Part shown: positions 17,201 through 31,045 of the stretch, in pieces
Layout of the letters: every line of letters starts with the position of its first letter
Position numbering within the stretch: the stretch's first letter is position 1
Source: CBDBON01 sp965208395
Lineage (GTDB): Bacteria > Chloroflexota > Dehalococcoidia > Lucifugimonadales > CBDBON01
NCBI GenBank assembly: GCA_965208395.1
Contig: CBDBON010000003.1
Coordinates: forward strand, 124,001-188,000
DNA: 64,000 bases
Direction of reading: 5' to 3'
The notes under the pieces: model-generated
The model's input: only the letters and a program-made list of their open reading frames with translations
Told to the model about the DNA's origin: nothing
The model's database searches: none
Made by a program: the position numbers and the translations under genes

Positions 17201-18449
17201 GACTCTGACCGCCAGCAGCATCGCCGTAGAGCAAGACCCCGGCGATGGATACGATCGACGCGCCGGCTTCGTCCGCCGGACACTGAGCATATCCCACCAC
17301 CTCTCCGCTCGCCCGCTCCAGATATCGGAGCGCCATATATATCGGAGGTAGTCCGCACAGGCGCCTGGCATCCAGCTCTCGTTGGGCCGCGCTCATCATC
17401 GACGCGGCGTCGGTGTTGCAGATCGCCGATATCGTTTCCTCGTCTCTCGAAGCAACGTCCGCCATCTGGACGGCGTCGAGCGGTCTGGAATCACCGAACG
17501 CTGGCCCCACGTGCGCGAGGTCGCCTGCCGCAATGACCAGCGTCCTTCTTCCTGCCGACGCCCGCTTCAGCGCCTCAACCGCCGCTCTGATCCGGTCGTC
17601 ATCCCCAGGGTCCGTCTCGCCGGATACGAATCTGTGGAACGACCCGCACAGGATAGGCACTACGTCGACCGGCCGCCCGTCCATGAAATGGTGCATCCAG
17701 ACGAGCGCCAGCTCGATGGAGTGCTCGTTTGCGTGATGAAGCTCCTCATCCAACGCCGCCTCGCCACCGAGAGCATCCACCACGTCGTCAACCGCCTCGA
17801 CGTCCGTCTGCAATACGCCGAGAGGCGTCGCGTAGCTCTGGCGCGTCGGCGTTATCGTTCCAGGTCCTCCTCTATGATCCGTCCCGAAGACGATGACGAG
17901 CTCCGTCCCATCCAGGGACAGCCGTGCCCGTTGCCAGAGGTCGGCATACGTCGCATGCCCTCTCGCATAGTCGATGTGTGGACACACGAGGCCGACCAGA
18001 TTCGTCCGCGTGGACGGCTCGGCAGGATGCCTCTGGCAGTAGCCATTGAGGGTCTCCTTCAGCCTCTCGGGATCCCCGGGATACACCTTGTCGGCGTAGA
18101 AAGGGTCTCGATACTCGGACGACCGGAATGCCTTTAGCTCGCGCGTCTTCGCGGTTCGATAGCCGTCGCCGTCCAGCAGGAGTGCCCGGTCGAGCCGGTC
18201 CAGCAGTTCGGCGACCACCGCCGGCGTGACCTGAACGCCGGTCCTCAGAGCCATGGCCGTACGCAGCCCGGCGGCATCCCGGGTCCCGTCGCACAGCCCG
18301 AGCAGCGGCACCAACGCCTCCGGAACCAGCACTGTCTCATCGCCCAGTTCCAACGGATCCTTCAGACAGAGGTAGCGGCGACCGTTGTACTGTACCCACT
18401 GAGGCTCTATCGGTCTGAGTCTCGGCCACTCCGACGCCGTCTCCACCAT
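17175..18449 (-). CDS. amrB: Memo-family protein (AmmeMemoRadiSam system protein B) with N-terminal extension
   Basis: A 424-residue protein. Residues about 130-415 match the Memo fold, related to class III extradiol dioxygenases: VGLVCPHIDYARGHATYADLW, VIVFGTDHRGG, HHANEHSIELALVWMHHF, and IAAGDLAHVGPAFG carry the conserved His residues. Residues 1-95 form an extra domain (QWVQYNGRRYLCLKDPLEL... through a winged-helix-like stretch), reminiscent of PqqD-like or recognition domains; this is tentative. The usual partners AmmeMemoRadiSam A and the radical-SAM protein are not adjacent. The physiological role of bacterial Memo is unsettled. Transcribed convergently with the PD40 gene. Confidence 0.8.
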   Translation of the reverse strand: MVETASEWPRLRPIEPQWVQYNGRRYLCLKDPLELGDETVLVPEALVPLLGLCDGTRDAAGLRTAMALRTGVQVTPAVVAELLDRLDRALLLDGDGYRTAKTRELKAFRSSEYRDPFYADKVYPGDPERLKETLNGYCQRHPAEPSTRTNLVGLVCPHIDYARGHATYADLWQRARLSLDGTELVIVFGTDHRGGPGTITPTRQSYATPLGVLQTDVEAVDDVVDALGGEAALDEELHHANEHSIELALVWMHHFMDGRPVDVVPILCGSFHRFVSGETDPGDDDRIRAAVEALKRASAGRRTLVIAAGDLAHVGPAFGDSRPLDAVQMADVASRDEETISAICNTDAASMMSAAQRELDARRLCGLPPIYMALRYLERASGEVVGYAQCPADEAGASIVSIAGVLLYGDAAGGQSPNAATRRP

Positions 18450-18646
18450 CTCGAAACCTCAACTGCATCAGGGATTGGTCAGCCGGTGGAGATTATAATG
18501 GCCTGAAGGCCGCGACTGGTATCCGCCATAACCGTTCGAACCCGCGAACGACGCCAGCTCCTAACGCTGTCCCCGACTCCGTGGGGGAAGACCGGGATGG
18601 AAGCAATCGGACCGTGCTGCCATGACGGAATGTCGCCGACGCCGTG

Positions 18647-18655
18647 TGCTATAAT
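18647..18655 (+). promoter_or_regulatory. Extended -10 promoter for prs-secA operon
   Basis: TG at 18647-18648, one base, then TATAAT at 18650-18655: an extended -10 element about 80 bp upstream of prs. No good -35 at the standard distance, as is common with extended -10 promoters. The untranslated leader would be about 70 nt. Further upstream (18533-18550) an inverted repeat CGTTCG-6-CGAACG is present. Confidence 0.6.
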
Positions 18656-18733
18656 TCGGAACTGCCCCTTCCCAGGGCCTTGTCTACCCGTCCGTAGACG
18701 CCTATACACTCAATCGGAGGTGCACCCGTAGAC

Positions 18734-19684
18734 ATGCCTCTGTTCGAAGGTCTCAAGGTCTTCACGGGAAACGCGCACCCCGCCCTTGCCGGGAGCATAT
18801 GCGCCTATCTGGGAATCGGTCTGGGGGACTGCGAGATATCGAAGTTCAGCAACGACAACACCTTTGTACGGTACCGGGAGAATATCCGGGAACGCGACGT
18901 GTTCATAGTGCAGCCCATCTCCGCGCCCGTGAACGACCATCTAATGGAGCTGCTCATCCTGATCGACGCCGCCAAGAGGGCCTCGGCTGGACGGATCACG
19001 GCCGTCATACCCTATTACGCCTACGGACGGAGCGATAAGAAGGACCAGCCCCGCGTTCCGATCACCGCGCGCCTCGTCGCCAACCTCATCACCGTCGCTG
19101 GAGCCGACAGGGTCCTGACGATCGATCTCCACGCCGGCCAGATACAGGGATTCTTCAACGTCCCGGTCGACGAGCTCACCGCCGTCCCCATGCTAGCCCG
19201 TCACTGCGCGGAGCGCGGACTGGACAATTTGGTCGTCGCGGCTCCCGATGTGGGAGCGGCCAAGAGGGCGAGAGAGACCGCCGACCTGTTGAGGGTGCCC
19301 ATCGCGATTGTCGAGAAGCAGCGCATTGGCAACGACGATAAGGTGGAGGCGACCAACCTCATAGGAGACGTAGAAGGCAAGACCGCCCTGATAGTCGACG
19401 ACGAGGTGGTCACGGGAGGCACCGTCGTCGCCGCGGCGGAGGTCCTGCTCGGCCAGGGTGCGACCGCCGTCTACTGCTACGCGACCCACCCCCTCCTCTC
19501 TGGGAACGCCCACCACATCCTAGAGGACAGCTCCGTCGTCGAAACGGTCGTCACCGACACGCTGCCGATCACCGAGGATAAGCTCAGCCCCAGGATCAAG
19601 ACCGTCTCCGTCGCCTCGTTGCTGGGCGAGGCGATACACCGTATTCACAGCGGCCTGTCCATCGGCGCCATGTTCGAGCCCTAG
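18734..19684 (+). CDS. prs: Ribose-phosphate pyrophosphokinase
   Basis: Makes PRPP from ribose 5-phosphate and ATP for nucleotide, His and Trp synthesis. 316 residues, the normal length. Motifs: FSNDNTFVRYRENIRERDVF (N-terminal), the flexible loop region YGRSDKKDQPR, the metal/ATP site TIDLHAGQIQGFF, and the PRPP loop ALIVDDEVVTGGT. GGAGGTG at 18716-18722 supports the start. Followed by secA after 2 bp, so both are in one transcript with two small genes. Confidence 0.97.
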   Translation: MPLFEGLKVFTGNAHPALAGSICAYLGIGLGDCEISKFSNDNTFVRYRENIRERDVFIVQPISAPVNDHLMELLILIDAAKRASAGRITAVIPYYAYGRSDKKDQPRVPITARLVANLITVAGADRVLTIDLHAGQIQGFFNVPVDELTAVPMLARHCAERGLDNLVVAAPDVGAAKRARETADLLRVPIAIVEKQRIGNDDKVEATNLIGDVEGKTALIVDDEVVTGGTVVAAAEVLLGQGATAVYCYATHPLLSGNAHHILEDSSVVETVVTDTLPITEDKLSPRIKTVSVASLLGEAIHRIHSGLSIGAMFEP

Positions 19685-19686
19685 AG

Positions 19687-22314
<2,628 letters not shown>

Positions 22315-22323
22315 ACGGCCCCC

Positions 22324-22794
22324 TTGGACAACGCACAGATAGCCCAGATCTTCGACGACATCGCTGGCCTGCTGCAGATCAGGGGAGAGTCGACCTTCAC
22401 CAGCCGCGCCTACCGGCAGGGCGCCGCCACCCTGCGCGAGCTGCCCGAGCCCGTCGCTGGGATGGTGCGGAACGGCTTCGACCTCCAGGCCCTCCCCGGA
22501 GTGGGCAAGGCCATCTCCGACAAGACCAGGGAGCTGGTCGAGACCGGACGGCTGGGCTACTACGAGCGTCTCAGGTCTGAGTTCCCCGACGGCATCGTCG
22601 GCCTTCTCCGAGTACACGGCCTCGGCCCGGCCACTGTGAGGCGGCTCTGGAAAGAGCTTGGAGTGACCACGACCGCCGAGCTGGAGGAAGCTGCCTCCGA
22701 CGGAAGACTCGCCTCCCTTTCCAGATTCAGCACAAGGTCGGCCGACCGCCTTCGCCAGCAGCTCAGTCACCTGCGTTCGAGTGATGCCAAGTGA
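22324..22794 (+). CDS. Helix-hairpin-helix protein like the N-terminal domain of PolX
   Basis: A 156-residue protein resembling the N-terminal 8-kDa and fingers-like region of PolX family DNA polymerases: IAGLLQIRGESTFTSRAYRQ, then the HhH LQALPGVGKAISDK and a second HhH at VHGLGPATVRRLWKEL. The nucleotidyltransferase and PHP domains of PolX (normally 570 residues in total) are absent, and the sequence ends cleanly, so it is a stand-alone HhH protein, not a fragment with leftover sequence. TTG is the only plausible start; no clear Shine-Dalgarno. Lies in the prs-secA operon and overlaps the next gene by 4 bp. Presumed DNA-binding. Confidence 0.78.
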   Translation: MDNAQIAQIFDDIAGLLQIRGESTFTSRAYRQGAATLRELPEPVAGMVRNGFDLQALPGVGKAISDKTRELVETGRLGYYERLRSEFPDGIVGLLRVHGLGPATVRRLWKELGVTTTAELEEAASDGRLASLSRFSTRSADRLRQQLSHLRSSDAK

Positions 22795-23494
22795 CCAATG
22801 GCGTCAGAGACCCGGACGAGGTGATCGACCACCTCCGCCAGTCCCTTCAAGACGGAGCCGACTGGTTCACCGCTCTTCTCGACGCTATGGCCGCGTGGAC
22901 GCTCCCGGAGGAGACAGACGGCGGCCGGCTGTACCGCTACTTCATCGCGGGCGAAGCGTTCGACTGGCTGCTGCTCGCCGAGAGGCTGTACGGAGATGTC
23001 CAAGGTCTCATCACGGAGAATCAGGTGCAGGCCCTGCTCGTGCACGGCATCCTTCCCGCAGATGCCTCTCAGGACCTCTTGAGAGAAAGGCTGGGCATGG
23101 ACAAGCATCGGGGCTACCTGAACTACTTCTACGGCGTCACCGTGGAAGAGGCGCTACAGCTTGCCAACGAGCGCGACGTGCAGAAGCGCCACATGAGCAA
23201 CGGCAATCGCTACCAGGAGGACTTTTCCGAGGAGGCGTTCGAGCGCACCTACCGGATGCCGCGCAAAGCTCTGCTGGCACAGTTCAGAGACGATATGGCA
23301 TACCCGGTCGCCGACTCCATGACGCTAACCGAGCACAAGGAGTTCACCTACTGGCTCTTCAAGTGGAGGCTGCGCCAGTCCGACGGAGCGAAGGCGGCCA
23401 GCGACACGCGGAAGGGCCTTAGGGAATATCAACGGATGGCTTCGGCGGCCGCACGAAGAGGCCGCACTACTGCCGGAACCCAATCGGACCGGCC

Positions 23495-23498
<4 letters not shown>
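22791..23498 (+). CDS. Conserved hypothetical protein
   Basis: A 235-residue soluble protein I do not recognise. GTG start overlaps the stop of the HhH gene (GTGA at 22791-22794), so it is the last gene of the prs-secA operon. It is rich in Trp, Tyr and charged residues; segments such as RLYRYFIAGEAFDWLLLAER and EHKEFTYWLFKWRLRQSDGA look alpha-helical. The C-terminus is basic (AAARRGRTT). No catalytic motif is evident. It converges with valS and overlaps it by 4 bp. Confidence 0.7.
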
Positions 23499-26170
<2,672 letters not shown>

Positions 26171-26220
26171 CGGTCCTGATCCTCCATAGGGCGACAACAT
26201 TCTAGATGGCCCCGCGAGCG

Positions 26221-26260
26221 GGCGTCAAAGGTGACGCCGAGGATCAAACTCTAGTATAGT
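26221..26260 (+). promoter_or_regulatory. Inverted repeat and promoter upstream of malate synthase
   Basis: GGCGTCA (26221-26227) and TGACGCC (26232-26238) form a perfect 7-bp inverted repeat with a 4-nt spacer. It overlaps a possible -35 GTGACG (26231-26236), 18 bp before TATAGT (26255-26260). This arrangement suits an operator in front of the malate synthase gene, with valS divergent on the other side. Confidence 0.45.
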
Positions 26261-26378
26261 GTGACGCGGTTCCGCGGAAGGCCGTGGGCGAATCGGGCCG
26301 CTCCGTGACAGATACATCCCGCGTACTTGCGCCCCGGCGGTTGGGCTCGACCGCACGGCAGATACAGGAGACACGTCT

Positions 26379-28070
26379 ATGGTTGAGGTCGCGACCGATA
26401 GGGTCAGATATGCGCCGGTTGAGGGCGCCGACGAGCTCTTCACTCCGGAGTTCATCGGATACCTCACCTTTCTGCACGATCGCTTCTCTCCTGAGATCAA
26501 CCGCCTGATGGCGAAGCGATCCCAGATGCTGGAGCGCGCGCACCGAGGGGAGCAGCCGAAGCCGCTCCCGGCGAGCGAGGCGACCATCGGCGACTGGACA
26601 GTCCCAGCCGTGCCGGACGACCTCGGCCAGCCGGGAATCGAGATATCGGGGCCAGCCGCTCAGACGTCGATGTTCATCAACGCGCTGAATCCCGGCCCGG
26701 ATGGGCGGCGCGCCGAGGGCGACCTCGACGACGACGAGGACTCCGCCGGCCATACGCTGTCCGACACCATAGCGGCGGCGCGCAACCGTCTCGGCGCCGT
26801 CGAGAGGACCCTGACCTTCTACAACCCCGCCAGAGACCGCCACTACAAGCTCGTCGACGGCGATATCCCGTTCTTCATGCACCGCGAGCGGGGTCTCCAT
26901 CTGCAAGAGCCGGAGGTAACCATAGACGGTGCCCCAGTGTCGGCGGCCATTCTGGGCGCCGCGCTCACTCTGGCCTATGCGGGCAGGGCGCAGATCGAGC
27001 GCGGACAGGGCGTCTACTTCTATCTGCCAAAGCTGGAGACCGCCGAAGAGGCCGCCCTCTGGCGGGACTTCTTCGACGCCAGCCGCGACTACCTCGATCT
27101 GCCAGGCGACGCAGTGATACGCGCCATCGTCCTCGTGGAGTCGCTGCCCATCGTCTACGAGATGGAGGAGACGCTTTACGCGTTGGGGCCCTACGCCGCC
27201 GGCCTGAACGCGGCACGTTGGGATCTCAAGGCAAGCATCCTGGAGTACGTAATGGCCGACCCGGTCTCCGTCTGGCCCGACCGGTTCGGGGTCGACATCA
27301 AGACGACCGGCTTCATAGCCGACATCTTCCGCCGCCTCGTGGCCGTCTGCCTCAAGCGGGGCGCCGTCCCCATCGGCGGCATGGCCACCGCGCTGCCCAG
27401 CCGCGAGGACGAGGTGAACCGCGCCGCGAGCGCCTCCATCACGGCGGACAAGGAGTGGGAGGCACAGCAGGGCTTCCTGAGGGGATGGGTCGCGCACATC
27501 TACCATATGAAGACGGCCGCGGATCCCTTCAAGGAGTGGCGGGGAACCGGCTGGCAGCCTACTCCGGAGATGCGAGACCCGAACAACTATCCGGTCAGGG
27601 TCGAGGTGCCCGAGGGGCCCGTCACCGTGGAGGGCACCAGGCGAAACACGCGAACCCTCATCGAGTACATCGAGGGCTGGCTGAACGGCCGCGGCGCGAA
27701 GGGCATCGACAGCCTGGAGGGCAGGCCGGGCGTCCATCCTGCTCTCATGGAGGACCTCGCAACTGCCAGAATCTCAGTCGCCCAGACGGCTCAGCGCATC
27801 CTCCACGCCTCGAAGGACACTGGGACAGGCCAGGTCCATGACACCGCTCTCGTAAAGAGACTGCTGCGCGAGGATCTGGAGGACATTCTGTCCAGGCGCC
27901 GTGCGGCCCTCGACGAGAGCGCCTTTCCAGCAGTCGAGGAGCGCTACCGGAAGGCCGTCAAGATCGCCATGCAGTGGACGCAGAACTACATCGATCTCGA
28001 CTTCCGAAGCCTCGGCTCATACACCCGGGCTGACCTCGACGCCATAGCCGCCGCCCCTGACGCGTTCTAG
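26379..28070 (+). CDS. aceB: Malate synthase (AceB type)
   Basis: Condenses glyoxylate and acetyl-CoA to malate. The 563 residues fit malate synthase A. Family landmarks: FINALNPGPDG-like, YFYLPKLETAEEAALW, AIVLVESLPIVYEMEE (catalytic Glu region), LNAARWDLKASILEYV and GGMATALPSREDEVN. The C-terminal domain ends with YIDLDFRSLGSYTRADLD. No isocitrate lyase gene is visible here; glyoxylate may instead come from other routes such as the CitE-like lyase encoded nearby or purine/glycine breakdown. Divergent from valS, with its own promoter region. Confidence 0.94.
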   Translation: MVEVATDRVRYAPVEGADELFTPEFIGYLTFLHDRFSPEINRLMAKRSQMLERAHRGEQPKPLPASEATIGDWTVPAVPDDLGQPGIEISGPAAQTSMFINALNPGPDGRRAEGDLDDDEDSAGHTLSDTIAAARNRLGAVERTLTFYNPARDRHYKLVDGDIPFFMHRERGLHLQEPEVTIDGAPVSAAILGAALTLAYAGRAQIERGQGVYFYLPKLETAEEAALWRDFFDASRDYLDLPGDAVIRAIVLVESLPIVYEMEETLYALGPYAAGLNAARWDLKASILEYVMADPVSVWPDRFGVDIKTTGFIADIFRRLVAVCLKRGAVPIGGMATALPSREDEVNRAASASITADKEWEAQQGFLRGWVAHIYHMKTAADPFKEWRGTGWQPTPEMRDPNNYPVRVEVPEGPVTVEGTRRNTRTLIEYIEGWLNGRGAKGIDSLEGRPGVHPALMEDLATARISVAQTAQRILHASKDTGTGQVHDTALVKRLLREDLEDILSRRRAALDESAFPAVEERYRKAVKIAMQWTQNYIDLDFRSLGSYTRADLDAIAAAPDAF

Positions 28071-28107
28071 GCGCCTTTTCCGCGAGAGAAAGGCTGAAAA
28101 GGGGCAG

Positions 28108-28473
28108 TCAAGACCGAGTGCGTAGTAGCTCAACCGACGCATGGGAGAAAGTACCGCCTGCCATCGGGGCCTTGGGCTTCCTGACGGTCACGCGGACCGA
28201 TGCCACCTCGAACTTCTTCAGCACGCGGCCGGCAATCGTCTCCGCCACGCTCTCCAAGAGCCTTCGAGGCCGTCCCTCGACTACCTCCCTCACTACATCG
28301 TAGACGTCGGAGTAGCTGGTCGTATCCTCCAGATCGTCGGAGAGGCCGGCCGTCCTGAGATCCCGCTCCACCTCCAGATCGACGACGAAGCGCTGTCCGA
28401 GCCTTCGTTCCTCAGGATGCACACCGTGATAGCCGTAAAACACCATGCCTTCGAGGGCGATCCTGTCCATCAC
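28108..28473 (-). CDS. folB: Dihydroneopterin aldolase
   Basis: Folate pathway enzyme that cleaves 7,8-dihydroneopterin to 6-hydroxymethyl-dihydropterin and glycolaldehyde. 121 residues, normal length. Starts MDRIALEGMVFYGYHGVHPEE, including the conserved YGYHGV and Glu; the C-terminal KPKAPMAGGTFSHASVE carries the conserved Lys. Overlaps the upstream CitE-like gene by 4 bp (ATGA), so it is translated from the same mRNA although the functions seem unrelated. Confidence 0.93.
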   Translation of the reverse strand: MMDRIALEGMVFYGYHGVHPEERRLGQRFVVDLEVERDLRTAGLSDDLEDTTSYSDVYDVVREVVEGRPRRLLESVAETIAGRVLKKFEVASVRVTVRKPKAPMAGGTFSHASVELLRTRS

Positions 28474-29354
28474 TCCGCGCCTGCGCCTCCTCGCATCGCC
28501 TCAGCCAGCGCCAGCAGACCGCGCGCCCTTCGGACGACCGGTACGTCGATGACCATGCCGTCCAGGGACGTGGCACCCCTCCCCTCGCGCTCCGCCTCAT
28601 CGAACGCGGCGAGGACGCGTCTGGCGTGCTCGACCTCGGCGTCCGAAGGTGAGAATCCCTCGTTGATCGTCTGGATCTGCGCGGGGTGGATCGCGAACTT
28701 CCCCGAGAATCCGTAGCGCCTAGCGGCCTGGACGCTCCGCCGCAACCCCTCCGCATCCCGGAACCCGAAGTAAGGCGTGTCGAGCGCGGCCACCTCTGCC
28801 GCCCGCGCGGCCACGCACACCGCCCTCCGCGCGTAGTCCACCTCCGAGTCGTCCTCCAATCGAGGTATACCCATGTCATTCGTGAAGTCCTCCGCGCCGA
28901 AGCCTACGGCGACGATACGCGGCGAGGCGGAGCATATCTCGTATGCGTTCACCACTCCCTTCGCCGTCTCTATCCACGGCACAATCGCGACGCGCCCCGT
29001 CTCCAACCCGGCTCGCCTCTCCAGGGACTCCAGTACCGACGAGACCTCAGAAATGTCGGTGGCAGACCCTATCTTTCCCACCGATACGCCGAACACGCCA
29101 GGCCCCACGACCGCCGCGAGGTCCTCCGCCAGGAGACCGGTGTCCAGGCTGTTCACCCGAGGAATGACGGGCCTCCCTGTGGCGGCGAGCCGGTCGACGA
29201 AGGAGACCGTGACGCTTCGGGCGTTTGTCTTCTCGTCCCACGGCACCGAGTCCTCCATGTCGGGCACATAGGCGTCCGGGGCCAGTCCGAGCGCCTTCTC
29301 CAACATGTCGGCCCGGTTGCCGGGCACGAAGAGCGGGCTTCTAAGAATTTTCAT
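28470..29354 (-). CDS. HpcH/HpaI (CitE-like) CoA-ester lyase
   Basis: TIM-barrel lyase of the CitE family, 294 residues. The N-terminus RSPLFVPGNRADMLEKAL and AYVPDMEDSVPWDEK (metal-binding acidic cluster), RVNSLDTGL and VPWIETAKGVVNAYEI (catalytic Glu region), GAEDFTNDMG and GKFAIHPAQIQTIN are family hallmarks. Candidates are malyl-CoA, methylmalyl-CoA or citramalyl-CoA lyase; I cannot choose among them. With malate synthase nearby and glycerate kinase elsewhere, a link to glyoxylate metabolism is plausible. Overlaps the D-aminoacylase gene upstream and folB downstream by 4 bp each. Confidence 0.88.
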   Translation of the reverse strand: MKILRSPLFVPGNRADMLEKALGLAPDAYVPDMEDSVPWDEKTNARSVTVSFVDRLAATGRPVIPRVNSLDTGLLAEDLAAVVGPGVFGVSVGKIGSATDISEVSSVLESLERRAGLETGRVAIVPWIETAKGVVNAYEICSASPRIVAVGFGAEDFTNDMGIPRLEDDSEVDYARRAVCVAARAAEVAALDTPYFGFRDAEGLRRSVQAARRYGFSGKFAIHPAQIQTINEGFSPSDAEVEHARRVLAAFDEAEREGRGATSLDGMVIDVPVVRRARGLLALAEAMRGGAGAE

Positions 29355-30955
29355 GTAGATCGCCTCCGCAGGACCTGTCCCGGCGTCCTTCCGGTATGCT
29401 CCCCTCCTTCGAAGACGACCACCCCGTTTACCGCGACCATGTCTATCCCCGTCGGGTAGGCCTGCGGCTCGTCGTCCGTGGACATGTCGGCCAGGCTGTC
29501 GAAGTCCATCACCACGACGTCGGCGGCCATGCCCTCGGTAAGTCTTCCCCGATCCGCCAGCCCGATCTGGCCGGCGGGAAGAGAGGTCATCTTCCTGATG
29601 GCTTCTTCGGGGCTGAACAGTCCGCGGTCGATCGCGTACTCGCTGATCGTCCGGGGCGCGTATCCGAAGCTGGAGCGGTTCATCTTAAGCTCCCCGAGCA
29701 GGCCGTCGGTCGAGGCGACCGCGCCGTCGCTGCCGACGCTGCACACCGGGTCGCTCAGGAGCTTCTCCAGGTCTTCCACCGTGGAGAAGATATGCCGGAT
29801 CAGCACGCTCCCGAAGTCCTTCCCGTCGTCCGCAGCGAGCTTGAGGATGGTCGAAACGATGTCCATGCCCCACTCACGTGAGACGGCGTCGAGCGAGAGG
29901 CTCGTCAGCTCCGGATGCGCGCCCGAGTAGGTGAGGAAGAACTTGTCGAAGCCGCCGAGCCGCAGCAGGAAGTTACCCTGGTTGAGGATGTATCCACGGC
30001 ACCTCTCCGCCGTCCGCGGGTCCTCCAGCCTCTCCAGCACGTCGTCGTCCGACCCCTCGTAGACCCAGGGCGGCACGAGGTCGAGCAGATGGGCCGGTCC
30101 CCACGGATCCGGGAAGGTGTCGACTCCCACCTCCAGCCCGTCGCCGCGGGCGTCGTGCACCATACCGAGCACCCGGTCCAGCACGCCAGGGGGCGCATAC
30201 GGCCTCGGAGCGAGATGGGACAACTGAACGGCGGTCCCTCCCCCCCGTCCGATGTCGAGGGCCTCCCTGACGGCCTGCTCGAAGTTGTCTCCTCTTTCGC
30301 GGATATGGGAGGCGTAGACGCCGCCACACCGGCCCACGATCTCGCTGAGCGATGTCAGCTCGGCCTCGTCGGCGTGACGGCCCGGAGAGTATTCCAGCCC
30401 GGAGGACATGCCGAGCGCACCCGCCGACATCGCCTCGTCCACCAGCGACCGCATCGTCTCCATCTCCCGGCCTGTGGGCGGCCTCGCCTCGTAGCCCATG
30501 GCCGCGACTCGCACCGTCCCATGCGGCACGAGCGGAGCGACGTTCATAGACTGGCTCTTGGCGAGGAGGGCGTCCAGATACTCTCCGAACGTCGTCCAGT
30601 CGAAGTCGATCCCCCAGTCATCGTTGATGCCGATGGTCACCTGCTTGGCCAGCTCCCTGTCCGGCGCGGGCGCGGGACCGTGGCCGCAGTTCCCGATTAC
30701 CGAGGTCGTGAGCCCCTGCCGGACGCCGCTCTGAGCGAGACCGTCCACGTAGAGAGGGAAGTCGGAGTGGCTATGTATGTCGATGAATCCGGGCGAGACG
30801 ATTCTGCCTGAGGCGTCCCAAGTCGGGACGCCTTCGAGCCCGGAAGCGTCACCCACCAGGACGATCCGGCCCCGGTCCACAACCACGTCCGCCGGGTAGC
30901 GCGGACAGCCGGTCCCGTCGATGACCGTCCCGCCCGATATGATCAGATCGGCCAT
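29351..30955 (-). CDS. N-acyl-D-amino-acid deacylase-like amidohydrolase
   Basis: Metal-dependent amidohydrolase of the D-aminoacylase family, 534 residues. GFIDIHSHSDF gives the HxH metal motif, GHGPAPAPD and SGLEYSPGRHADEAEL are family segments, YASHIRERGDNFEQAV carries a metal His, and VGSDGAVAS the catalytic Asp. The C-terminal segment ends with ADVVVMDFDSLAD, typical of the composite domain. It leads an operon with the CitE-like lyase and folB (4-bp overlaps). A role in breakdown of D-amino acid derivatives would match the M19 dipeptidase encoded upstream, but this is inference. Confidence 0.9.
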   Translation of the reverse strand: MADLIISGGTVIDGTGCPRYPADVVVDRGRIVLVGDASGLEGVPTWDASGRIVSPGFIDIHSHSDFPLYVDGLAQSGVRQGLTTSVIGNCGHGPAPAPDRELAKQVTIGINDDWGIDFDWTTFGEYLDALLAKSQSMNVAPLVPHGTVRVAAMGYEARPPTGREMETMRSLVDEAMSAGALGMSSGLEYSPGRHADEAELTSLSEIVGRCGGVYASHIRERGDNFEQAVREALDIGRGGGTAVQLSHLAPRPYAPPGVLDRVLGMVHDARGDGLEVGVDTFPDPWGPAHLLDLVPPWVYEGSDDDVLERLEDPRTAERCRGYILNQGNFLLRLGGFDKFFLTYSGAHPELTSLSLDAVSREWGMDIVSTILKLAADDGKDFGSVLIRHIFSTVEDLEKLLSDPVCSVGSDGAVASTDGLLGELKMNRSSFGYAPRTISEYAIDRGLFSPEEAIRKMTSLPAGQIGLADRGRLTEGMAADVVVMDFDSLADMSTDDEPQAYPTGIDMVAVNGVVVFEGGEHTGRTPGQVLRRRST

Positions 30956-31006
30956 CCATCAACGATACGCATATGTCCACCGGCGTTTCAAGTAACGTTC
31001 CTGTCG

Positions 31007-31035
31007 TTGACACTCGGAATGCCTCATGCTATAAC
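31007..31035 (+). promoter_or_regulatory. Sigma70-type promoter of cofE
   Basis: TTGACA at 31007-31012, a 17-bp spacer, and TATAAC at 31030-31035. The transcription start would fall near 31041-31043, only a few bases before ATG 31046. This argues against the longer in-frame starts at 31007 and 31019 and predicts a nearly leaderless mRNA. Confidence 0.7.
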
Positions 31036-31045
31036 CGCGCCCACC

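Noticed and set aside
26171..26260. T-box leader upstream of valS
   Set aside because: The available leader is too short and no T-box consensus (TGGNACCGCG-like) is visible.
26244..27737. A 497-codon open frame opposite malate synthase
   Set aside because: Antisense shadow of aceB in a high-GC gene; no family features.
28071..28107. Stem GCCTTT/AAAGGC as a terminator between aceB and folB
   Set aside because: The stem is weak and lacks a following T-run on either strand.
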